Origin: Nitrospira sp. UBA2083 | GTDB taxonomy: Bacteria > Nitrospirota > Nitrospiria > Nitrospirales > Nitrospiraceae | Assembly (NCBI GenBank): GCA_002331625.1 | Contig: DCZN01000075.1 | Location: 31,184-62,897, forward strand | DNA: 31,714 nucleotides | Reading direction: 5' to 3' | In this document: positions 26,377 to 31,714 of the stretch, piece by piece | Layout of the letters: every line of letters starts with the position of its first letter | How positions within the stretch are numbered: the first letter of the stretch is position 1 | Notes under the pieces: generated by a model | Told to the model about the DNA's origin: nothing | The model's input: the letters and a program-made list of their open reading frames with translations, nothing else | Databases searched by the model: none | Translations under genes and position numbers: made by a program

Positions 26377-27021
26377 CTAACCCAGCCGCTTGTTCAATCG
26401 CCAGATATGTTCCGTCGCGGGGCATTTCCCTTTGAGTCCACCGGGGACGTCGATACGGGCCAGCGGGGTGAGGGTATAGCTGTCGCCGTAATGGCGATGG
26501 AGCTCATCGGGGGTGACGGAAAACGGAGGGCCTGGTACGACGGTCTGGTCGTACTCATAGCCAATGACCAGTTGAGGCGCCAATGCCGTAAGGGATTTGA
26601 GATGGGTGGTGTATTGGACCCGCATGGTCTCCGGTAGAGCGACCAACGCAGCCCGGTCATAGACTGCGTCAACGGGACCGAGAATCTCACAAGACAGGGC
26701 AAAAATATCGCCCACGAAAATGTCGGTCTTCTCTCCGCTAAAGAGCTTGAACTTGCCAACATCTGAGATACAGGCTTCAATCTCCAGCTCAGCAAAGAGC
26801 TGCGTCACGGCGAGCTCACTCAGTTCCGCTCCAGCCACTGCATAGCCTTGAGACTGGAGCCAGCCAAGATCGAGCGACTTCCCGCAGAGCGGCACAAACA
26901 CACGCCCGCCTGGAGGTACATTGAGGGAGGGGAAGTACGTGATCAGCAGCGGGTTGACGGTTGACTCGTGCCAGCCGGTTTGGTTCGTTTGCCATCGGTT
27001 GTGCCAAAAGCTTGGTTCCAT
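26377..27021 (-). CDS. tpm: Thiopurine S-methyltransferase family protein
   Basis: SAM-dependent methyltransferase of 214 residues. In bacteria, Tpm methylates selenium and tellurium oxyanions or thiols and can confer resistance. The N-terminus (FWHNRWQTNQTGWHES), the SAM-binding motif VFVPLCGKSLDLGWL (41-55), GAELSELAV and VYDRAALVALPETMR are characteristic. A good ribosome binding site, AGGAG, lies 5-6 nt before the ATG on the - strand. It is convergent with the HDOD gene. A decayed second copy of its 5' end and upstream DNA lies at 28113-28247. Substrate is inferred from family only. Confidence 0.92.
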   Translation of the reverse strand: MEPSFWHNRWQTNQTGWHESTVNPLLITYFPSLNVPPGGRVFVPLCGKSLDLGWLQSQGYAVAGAELSELAVTQLFAELEIEACISDVGKFKLFSGEKTDIFVGDIFALSCEILGPVDAVYDRAALVALPETMRVQYTTHLKSLTALAPQLVIGYEYDQTVVPGPPFSVTPDELHRHYGDSYTLTPLARIDVPGGLKGKCPATEHIWRLNKRLG

Positions 27022-27112
27022 GGAATCTCCTATTGAGTGGACAGCTGGGCCGCTGCTGGCGCCATCCTAAAGGGCAGAGGTGAAGAGTGACAAGATGAAG
27101 AAAGAGGGCGAG
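26975..27112. repeat. Direct repeat copy A: tpm 5' end plus upstream DNA
   Basis: Covers the first codons of tpm and about 90 bp upstream. It matches copy B at 28113-28247: 39 of 47 bases over 26975-27021, then a diverged part, then 24 of 25 bases over 27063-27087 (beginning CATCCTAAAGGGCAG). Both copies have the same orientation and are offset by about 1.135-1.138 kb. The rest of the 246-bp tpm-higB gap holds only the higB upstream region. Confidence 0.8.
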
Positions 27113-27238
27113 GGGTAGATGTTAGGACGGAAAGGGATCTGGCTGTACACCTGAAAATTAGGTCAATCCTCAGGCCCGACCACAACCGTATTCATATTGC
27201 GCGCAGTGTGGGGTAAGGAAAACAATCACTTGCAAATC

Positions 27239-27255
27239 GTACGGCGATACCGTAC
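27239..27255. promoter_or_regulatory. Inverted repeat upstream of higBA, candidate operator
   Basis: GTACGG (27239-27244), 5-nt spacer, CCGTAC (27250-27255), ending 12 bp before the higB start. HigA-type antitoxins repress their own operons by binding palindromes at this position, so autoregulation is likely by analogy. A TTGCAA at 27230-27235 could serve as a -35, but no convincing -10 is spaced from it. Confidence 0.5.
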
Positions 27256-27267
27256 TCCTATAAGCAG

Positions 27268-27558
27268 ATGCTTATCCGATCTGTGCGCCACCGGGGGTTG
27301 AAAAGACTAATCGAAGACGATCAGATCAAGGGACTCCGGCCCGACCTGGTGAACCGGGCCCGCAATATTCTGACAGCACTGGTTGTCGCTGAGGATATGA
27401 AGATGTTTCGGGCCTCCGCCCCTCCAGGCTGGCGAGTCCATCGACTCTCAGGAGATCGCAAGGGGACATGGAGCATCTCCACATCAGGAAATTGGCGGAT
27501 CACCTTTGAGGAAGAAAACGGGTATGTGGATAACTTAGATTTGGAGGACTATCACTAA
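27268..27558 (+). CDS. higB: HigB-like toxin (RelE/ParE superfamily)
   Basis: Small basic protein of 96 residues in the HigB/plasmid-maintenance killer family; such toxins cleave mRNA, mostly on the ribosome. Family features: the start SVRHRGLKRLIEDDQIKGLRPDLVNRARNIL, the central RVHRLSGDRKGTWSISTSGNWRITFEEENG (with the conserved W and R of the RelE-like sheet) and the C-terminal DLEDYH. No clear ribosome binding site precedes the ATG. The stop overlaps the antitoxin start (TAATG), the toxin-first order typical of higBA. Confidence 0.92.
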   Translation: MLIRSVRHRGLKRLIEDDQIKGLRPDLVNRARNILTALVVAEDMKMFRASAPPGWRVHRLSGDRKGTWSISTSGNWRITFEEENGYVDNLDLEDYH

Positions 27559-27863
27559 TGGCGCAGAAAGAGATCAAAATCGGCATGAAGCCCTCCCATC
27601 CGGGGGCGTTCATCAGGGCTGAGGTGATCGACGAGCTGGGATTGAGCGTGAGCAAAGCCGCAGAAATTCTGGATGTGCGGCGTGCCACGCTGTCCGACTT
27701 GCTGAACGAAAAATCCTCCCTCACGCCTGAAATGGCATTGCGTATGGAGAAGGCTTTTCATCTCAATATGGACATGCTCCTACGCATGCAGGCATGGTAC
27801 GACGCAACCGAGATGCGGAAGCATGCGGGGAAAATCAAAGTTAATCCTTATGTGGCAGCGTAG
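27558..27863 (+). CDS. higA: HigA-like antitoxin (XRE family)
   Basis: Antitoxin of 101 residues that binds and neutralises HigB and should repress the operon. It has the HigA signature start MKPSHPGAFIRAEVIDELGLSVSKAAEIL and a helix-turn-helix (about 29-60: SVSKAAEILDVRRATLSDLLNEKSSLTPEMALRMEKAF), then the family's LLRMQAWYDATEMRK segment. It begins within the higB stop codon (TAATG). Its last 23 bp overlap the 3' end of the convergent DUF433 gene. Confidence 0.92.
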   Translation: MAQKEIKIGMKPSHPGAFIRAEVIDELGLSVSKAAEILDVRRATLSDLLNEKSSLTPEMALRMEKAFHLNMDMLLRMQAWYDATEMRKHAGKIKVNPYVAA

Positions 27864-28032
27864 CGGCTTGGATATCGGCTTTGGTCAGGCGGGGATAGGC
27901 ATCAAGCAGATCAACTTCTGTCGCACCTTCCCCGAGCTTTTGAAGAATCAACTCAACGGGGATGCGCGTGCCGCGGATGACGGGTTTGCCCATCGTCACT
28001 TTGGGATTCATTTCAATGCGATGTGTCATCAT
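27841..28032 (-). CDS. DUF433 antitoxin-like protein, orphan and shortened
   Basis: Protein of 63 residues with the DUF433 core: MNPKVTMGKPVIRGTRIPVELILQKL then DLLDAYPRLTKADIQAA. Family members usually pair with a PIN-like (DUF5615) toxin just downstream. Here there is no such partner, and the protein stops right after the last conserved helix begins (IQAATLPHKD), several residues short of the usual length, where it runs into higA. It overlaps higA by 23 bp convergently. The decayed tpm fragment ends 7 bp upstream of its start. It may be an orphan antitoxin or a remnant; expression is unproven. Confidence 0.75.
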   Translation of the reverse strand: MMTHRIEMNPKVTMGKPVIRGTRIPVELILQKLGEGATEVDLLDAYPRLTKADIQAATLPHKD

Positions 28033-28039
28033 GGCTTGT

Positions 28040-28159
28040 CTACACGTTGGTGAGACGAGTATAGCGGACTGATCGAATTATACCCAGAGCGGCATATTGG
28101 AAGCCTTCGCATCCTGTCTGGTTCGTCTGCCAACGGTTATGCCAAAAACTTGCATCCAT
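28040..28159 (-). pseudogene. Truncated tpm copy (5' remnant)
   Basis: Translating the - strand from the ATG at 28159 gives M-D-A-SFWHNRWQTNQTG, almost the same as the tpm start (M-E-P-SFWHNRWQTNQTG). Similarity then stops (C-E-G-F-Q...), and a TAG is reached after 39 codons. The AGGAG ribosome binding site of tpm is not preserved. The homology ends near 28113; the remaining codons are unrelated sequence leading to the DUF433 gene. This is a broken duplicate, not a functional methyltransferase. Confidence 0.8.
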
Positions 28160-28247
28160 GTGTGTCACTTAGTGGGTGGGTGGTCAGGTATCGAAGTCAT
28201 CCTAAAGGGCAGGGGTGAAGAGAGGCAAGACAAGGGGGAGGCGAGTA
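28113..28247. repeat. Direct repeat copy B: decayed tpm 5' end plus upstream DNA
   Basis: Counterpart of copy A at 26975-27112 in the same orientation. The best-kept parts are the first 15-16 codons of tpm and the block beginning CATCCTAAAGGGCAG at 28198. The remaining 117 bp to the DUF2971 gene (28248-28364) hold nothing I can identify. Confidence 0.8.
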
Positions 28248-28364
28248 AGAGAATGGTTCCTGGTACTATTTCCCTTCAGGAACGATAGGCAAAGAATGAG
28301 CATAGGCAAAAGCCTGATGTGCTAATTCAGAAGTGAAGGCTCGATCCTTTTAAATCACGATGCG

Positions 28365-29330
28365 CTAGGTTTGTCTTAGAGGGATATCCGAGACTACAAT
28401 TTTTTTATCAGCATCCGGCACGCCTGCTTCTTGAAGCAGTTCAATAAATGCCGAACGAATGATTTTAGGAAACTGGCACGGTCCGACTATTATCCGATCT
28501 ATAAGTTCTGGGATGGCCAGGCCAACCAGGCCTTGTTCTGTGTGATTCTTGAGGTCTAACTTCAAGACTCGTTGAGGAGTTCCATGAATAACCTCAATTG
28601 CAGAAGTACAGTGTGGGGTTTTGTATATTCGAGGCGATGCAATTGCTCGCCACTCTCGCTCCTCGTAAAATCCTGGGTGTTTTGTGCATAAAATTCCAAA
28701 CAGGAACATGTTGAATACCGCACTCTTCACATGCTCACGGCCAAGGCTTCTCAAAAAGCCGGCATCATTAGAAATATTATTTGCGATTTGATTGAGTTGT
28801 TCTGCAACAGTTTCGGGAGTTTTGTACAATACGGGGCTTGAGAAAACTTGCAGAACCTGCGTGTTCCCGAACATAACGGCGCCATTGATAACCAAGGCAA
28901 TACCGGTACCGCACCCGTATGCTCTCCACATCGACAGGCGCCCATGATGATTCTCTTCAGATAGGTGCTGTGATACGCATGTGACGTAGGTATCTTCAAA
29001 AATAATGGGCAACCAGCCATTAAAGAGGTCTCTAACTTCATCTCCTAGCCCTTGGAAGCAAGTATTAAGAGCCGTATTAAAGTTCTTGCCGGGACCTGCT
29101 TTGTAAGCATTGTTGAGGCACTGAAATCCATACTGAACTTCGGAATAGTCATTCATAACAGCTGTGTTTCGCAGCCAGATTTGTCTGTTCTTAAGGATCT
29201 TTGTCGCGGTGTCGGCGGTAGTGTAGTAAACGAAACGACATCCCGCGTCCATTACCTTTCGCTCCTCTCCCTGCATATGCGGCAAAACAATATGCGTAAG
29301 TCGGTCTTGCTCTTGAGACGAGAGAGTCAT
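28365..29330 (-). CDS. DUF2971 family protein
   Basis: Protein of 321 residues from the ATG at 29330; a TTG at 29354 would add 8 residues. Family landmarks: an N-terminal FVYYTTADTATKILKNRQIWLRNTAVMNDYSEVQYG, a central MWRAYGCGTGIALVIN and a C-terminal FYEEREWRAIASPRIYKTP, followed by IDRIIVGPCQFP. The biochemical function of DUF2971 is unknown to me; such genes are scattered and usually sit in variable regions. The gene is visibly richer in A/T than the housekeeping genes, consistent with horizontal acquisition. It lies between the HigBA/DUF433 islet and a poorly coding stretch and has no operon partner. Confidence 0.85.
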   Translation of the reverse strand: MTLSSQEQDRLTHIVLPHMQGEERKVMDAGCRFVYYTTADTATKILKNRQIWLRNTAVMNDYSEVQYGFQCLNNAYKAGPGKNFNTALNTCFQGLGDEVRDLFNGWLPIIFEDTYVTCVSQHLSEENHHGRLSMWRAYGCGTGIALVINGAVMFGNTQVLQVFSSPVLYKTPETVAEQLNQIANNISNDAGFLRSLGREHVKSAVFNMFLFGILCTKHPGFYEEREWRAIASPRIYKTPHCTSAIEVIHGTPQRVLKLDLKNHTEQGLVGLAIPELIDRIIVGPCQFPKIIRSAFIELLQEAGVPDADKKIVVSDIPLRQT

Positions 29331-29931
29331 GCAGACACTGTGATCCTTAAGCAAATATAGGAGTTATTTACTTGCAAATGATGGTGCATTCTACTCTTTG
29401 AAGCTTATTCTGGTCCACAGAGTGGAATTGGGGTCGGCTTTTTCATCCAGTGAATGAAGGTAGGGTCGGATCTCAAATTATGCATGGCTGGCTTGATCTG
29501 CTCTTATAAGCAAACGACAGACGGTGGTGTGTCGGTGTTATGGTGTGGTTAATGGACTGTCGATGGTGGGGCCAGTGCGGCTGCGGGTATTCAACGAGCT
29601 TTCGTGCCTCAATTGAGCGCCAGCCTCGGTCCGCTGATTGAGGTCGGAGTCTGTGGGCTGCACGCGATGGCGTGGGAGCTGACACCTGGTAGAGGCCGGA
29701 TTGCAACGGCCACGTCTCGTTTTCATGGGGAGCGGGGAGTCGCTCTGAATGGCACGGCCTGTACGCGGCTGGAGTGACGATGAATCAGGAGTTTCTGCTG
29801 AGACCACGATGGCGAGGATGACGATCGAGGCGGTTGCAATACATTGAAAGAGGACCGTTCTCATTGAATTCAAGCATATCAGGTGTTAGGCCGGAGTCAA
29901 TGAATGCTGGCGATGAGCATCGCCATGAGGC
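29331..29931. other. Poorly coding stretch between DUF2971 and mazF
   Basis: About 600 bp without a convincing gene. One - strand frame (29538-29864, ATG at 29864) encodes MRTVLFQCIATASIVILAIVVSAETPDSS-, which looks like a signal peptide with possible cleavage after VSA. The remaining 80 or so residues are Arg/Ser/Pro/Thr-rich without domain character, and no ribosome binding site is seen. It could be a small secreted protein, or the 5' remnant of one whose frame has drifted. No repeat or RNA gene was recognised in 29355-29537. Confidence 0.35.
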
Positions 29932-29935
29932 CTAA
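29886..29935. terminator. Nested inverted repeats at the 3' end of mazF
   Basis: Outer arms TTAGGCC (29886-29892) and GGCCTAA (29929-29935) enclose inner arms TGGCGATG (29908-29915) and CATCGCCA (29918-29925). The outer right arm covers the mazF stop codon. No T run follows on the - strand, so it may act as an mRNA-stabilising or weak termination structure; this is inference from position and pairing. Confidence 0.4.
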
Positions 29936-30270
29936 AGCAGCGTCTGAAGCTTGCTTAAGGTTTCCATGATGACACTGAGCGATGCGGTACCGTTCTTGAC
30001 GGCTTTTCGTGTTTTCCAATCCAGGCTCTTGACTTGGTCTGCCAGCACGACGCTTGTTCGTTGAGGGGCATCGTTTATGACGACCTCAAATGGGTAGCCT
30101 TTTTTCTGGCTGGTCATGGGACAGCCCAGCATCAACCCACTGGCCCGATTGTAGTTTGTCGGTGAGAGGACGAGCGCAGGGCGATGTCCAGCTTTTTCAT
30201 GGCCAGATTGGGGGTTGAATTGCAGCCATACGGTATCTCCCCGATCTGGAACGCAGGAGGGTTTCTTCAT
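29932..30270 (-). CDS. mazF: MazF/PemK-type endoribonuclease toxin
   Basis: Toxin of 112 residues that in this family cuts mRNA (sometimes rRNA or tRNA) at short sequences. Conserved elements: RGDTVWLQFNPQSGHEKAGHRPALVLSPTNYN at the N-terminus with the family's GHRPALVLS, the core GLMLGCPMTSQKKGYPFEVVI with a conserved T-S pair, and SVVLADQVKSLDW. It starts in the stop codon of the antitoxin gene (TAATG on the - strand), so the two are co-translated. A 3' stem structure overlaps its end. Confidence 0.94.
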   Translation of the reverse strand: MKKPSCVPDRGDTVWLQFNPQSGHEKAGHRPALVLSPTNYNRASGLMLGCPMTSQKKGYPFEVVINDAPQRTSVVLADQVKSLDWKTRKAVKNGTASLSVIMETLSKLQTLL

Positions 30271-30512
30271 TACCAGATCTCCCGGCCGACCGGAGCCCCT
30301 GTATCAATTTCGGTATGCAAATTTTTTGGCGTGATTCGGTTGACGAGGTCGTCGAGGTGATACACTCGCCGTAGTTGTGGCTTCAGTACGACATTCCCAT
30401 CCTGCACCTCGATCCCCAAATCGTCCTGGGCCTTGAGCCCAACTTGGATCGCGACGCTCTTTGGAACGCGAATCGCCAGGCTATTGCCCCACTTCTGCGC
30501 CGTCGTTTTCAT
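30270..30512 (-). CDS. mazE: MazE-type antitoxin (AbrB/SpoVT domain)
   Basis: Antitoxin of 80 residues. The N-terminal swapped-hairpin AbrB domain is clear: TAQKWGNSLAIRVPKSVAIQVGL then DLGIEVQDGNVVLKP. The C-terminal part (YHLDDLVNRITPKNLHTEID) is the flexible toxin-binding tail. GGAG precedes the ATG by 8-9 nt on the - strand. A promoter and two direct 10-bp repeats just upstream suggest autoregulation by the MazEF complex. Confidence 0.94.
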   Translation of the reverse strand: MKTTAQKWGNSLAIRVPKSVAIQVGLKAQDDLGIEVQDGNVVLKPQLRRVYHLDDLVNRITPKNLHTEIDTGAPVGREIW

Positions 30513-30525
30513 GCCGTGTTCTCCA

Positions 30526-30571
30526 ATGTAGATACGATGTAGATACTATGCTGAACGGCGAGCTTCGTTAA
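30526..30571 (-). promoter_or_regulatory. mazEF promoter with tandem operator-like repeats
   Basis: On the - strand: -35 TTAACG (30571-30566), 17-bp spacer, -10 TAGTAT (30548-30543). Two direct copies of GTATCTACAT (30546-30537 and 30535-30526) follow at 11-bp period, the first overlapping the -10. Being one helical turn apart, they would present the same face to a dimeric regulator. The remaining sequence up to the transposon (to about 30622) shows nothing further. Confidence 0.5.
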
Positions 30572-30663
30572 GAGGTCAAGATAGTTCATGGTTGCTTGTC
30601 GAGGCTGACATTATGCCGTTAGTGTGATGGGCATTCATCCGGCAATTGGGGACGGGGCCCGCA

Positions 30664-31563
30664 TTATTCTCCGTCAATATCCGACAGTCGGTCCTTTGCT
30701 ACGAGGTGTGCGGCTAAGGGCGGTCGCATCGGGGTAAACCCGAGATGTGGGCGATGGTAGTGATACCGGTCCAGAAAGGCCTGCACCTCAGCCCTGAGAC
30801 CCGGCAGTTCCTCCACCCGATAGGTTGCCCATCCCAAGCATTCCTTGTGTAAGGTTCGATTGAAACTCTCGATGTAGGCCTGCTCGTTTTTCTTATAGGG
30901 ACGGGCAATGCGATGCCGCGCACAATACTGACGCACCTGTTAGGCAAACGCCCCCTTGAACTCCGGTCCCCCATCGGTCTGGACAATCTGCACGGACCCA
31001 GTGAAGCGGCGAATCATGACCGTGTGCAGGAATGCGGCCCCATCCTCACTCGTCAGCCCAGGCCGCAGGACCACGTCCGCTTCCTTGGTATAGATATCCA
31101 CGCCGGTGAAGGCAAACACTTCACCAAAGTCCACCGTATCCATCTGAACGACGGCACGGGGGACTGTCGCGGTCGGCACGATGCCCCGCAGCTGATTGGT
31201 CCGGTCTCGAGACCGGAGGATATAGCGTTCGGCCAGGATCTCATAAATCTTCGGAACGGAGAGATCGATGTTCTGTTCGCGGGCCAGAAAATACTGAATT
31301 TTCTGCCCGCAGCAGTCGTACTCACGGGCGCGAATCGCCCACACGAGGCGCTTGACGGTTCTGGAAACCTGCCGCCCTCGGCGTGGCCCCTTCTTGGCTT
31401 GGGCATAGCGCTCCAGAAAAGCGGCCAGTCCTTTGATGCGGACGGCCTTCAGCCAGAGCCCCACGGTCTCTCGATGGCGGTCCAATTGTCGGGCGATGGC
31501 CGAAACCGAAAGCCCTTGCGTCGCCAGCTCAGCTGCCACAATGATACGTGTTCGTGTGTCCAT
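30664..31563 (-). pseudogene. Transposase with integrase core, interrupted by an in-frame stop
   Basis: Reads as one 299-codon frame from the ATG at 31563 except for a TAA at 30942-30940 (codon 208). The N-terminus is a helix-turn-helix (ELATQGLSVSAIARQLDRHRETV, about 12-34). The rve catalytic core follows: Asp142 in QMDTVDFG, Asp197 in VQTDGGPEFKG and, beyond the stop, Glu232 in QAYIESFNRTLHKE. The second D and the E are 35 residues apart, the normal DD(35)E spacing, so only the stop disrupts the frame. It separates the two aspartates from the glutamate, so neither fragment should be active. IS481/IS3-like rve family; the exact family is uncertain. Confidence 0.85.
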
Positions 31564-31583
31564 GTCCAGAGTCTACTCTGGAC
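31564..31583. repeat. Inverted repeat directly before the transposase start
   Basis: GTCCAGAGT (31564-31572), CT, ACTCTGGAC (31575-31583): a perfect 9-bp arm palindrome touching the transposase ATG. In mRNA it would place a hairpin over the ribosome binding region, a known way for insertion sequences to limit transposase translation from outside transcripts. The final 94 bp of the window beyond 31620 contain no gene I can identify. Confidence 0.5.
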
Positions 31584-31714
31584 TATCGGATTTTTACGGC
31601 AACAATGCACTTCATTGACAGTGTGAAAGCTGCTGTGGTACGGTCCACTGCTTTTTGCGCCAAAGGGCGCCCTACACCTCGCTCCCGACTAGTTCGGGGG
31701 CCATTGTCCAGGAG

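Larger units (their letters stand above)
30623..31620 (-). mobile_element. Probable insertion sequence, about 1 kb, rve/DDE type (IS481-like)
   Basis: The transposase pseudogene at 30664-31563 defines it. Possible ends are TGTGATGGGCATTCATCCGG at 30623 and, on the other strand from 31620, TGTCAATGAAGTGCATTG; the two resemble each other only with gaps. GTGTGA occurs at 30622-30627 and at 31621-31626 and might be a target-site duplication, but then the ends would shift. The size fits IS481-like elements. The boundaries are tentative. Confidence 0.4.

Noticed and set aside
29473..29706. Overlapping - strand frame of 77 codons in the poorly coding stretch
   Set aside because: Composition is His/Pro/Arg-rich with no motif or ribosome binding site; it is probably a chance frame.
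29885..29935. Possible integron attC site (GTTAGGC near GCCTAAA by mazF)
   Set aside because: attC needs RYYYAAC first and GTTRRRY last. Here the order is reversed, and no AAC-ending core lies within the preceding 130 bp, so it is only a stem structure.
30913..31626. A 237-codon + strand frame opposite the transposase
   Set aside because: It is the antisense shadow of the transposase gene; the - strand carries the HTH and DDE motifs.
31660..31700. Short palindromes GGGCGCCC and CCCGA-CTAGT-TCGGG at the window end
   Set aside because: They are short and isolated, and the window stops before their context can be read.

Overview
The window reads as a chromosomal segment of a Nitrospirota bacterium, most likely a canonical Nitrospira. 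This is inferred from protein character and gene order (a division/cell-wall cluster running on into pgeF, yggS, proC, yggT and divIVA, then pgsA, a lone pilC, pilSR, ispE, prs, rplY, pth, ychF). No 16S rRNA or other decisive marker is present, so the genus is an inference. Coding density is high and almost all of the first 26 kb is on the + strand.

Region 1 (1-13.75 kb) is a dcw (division and cell wall) cluster: murD, ftsW, murG, murC, murB, ddl, ftsQ, ftsA, ftsZ. It makes UDP-MurNAc-peptide precursors and lipid II and assembles the divisome. Genes overlap or nearly touch (ATGA, TGATG and TAATG junctions), which suggests one translationally coupled transcript. The cluster continues with pgeF, yggS, proC, yggT and divIVA.

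Region 2 (13.8-25.3 kb) holds a serine hydrolase, a small convergent conserved hypothetical, pgsA (phospholipid synthesis), a type IV pilus platform gene (pilC) followed by a PilS/PilR-type sigma-54 two-component pair, and then housekeeping genes: ispE, prs, rplY, pth, ychF. Good sigma-70-like promoters can be read before pgsA, the divergent hypothetical, pilC and prs.

Region 3 (25.3-31.7 kb) is accessory. An HDOD-domain gene lies behind a perfect 15-bp-arm palindrome that overlaps its likely promoter. It is followed by a thiopurine methyltransferase gene (tpm, - strand), a HigBA toxin-antitoxin pair, an orphan shortened DUF433 antitoxin-like gene, a decayed second copy of the tpm 5' end, an AT-richer DUF2971 gene, a poorly coding stretch, a MazEF toxin-antitoxin pair, and an rve-type (IS481-like) transposase broken by one in-frame stop. 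The two tpm 5' ends form a diverged direct repeat about 1.14 kb apart that brackets the HigBA/DUF433 islet.

No rRNA, tRNA or CRISPR array was recognised. The most unusual items are the bracketed toxin-antitoxin islet beside a DUF2971 gene, the palindrome before the HDOD gene, and a run of nine G at the ftsQ-ftsA junction.
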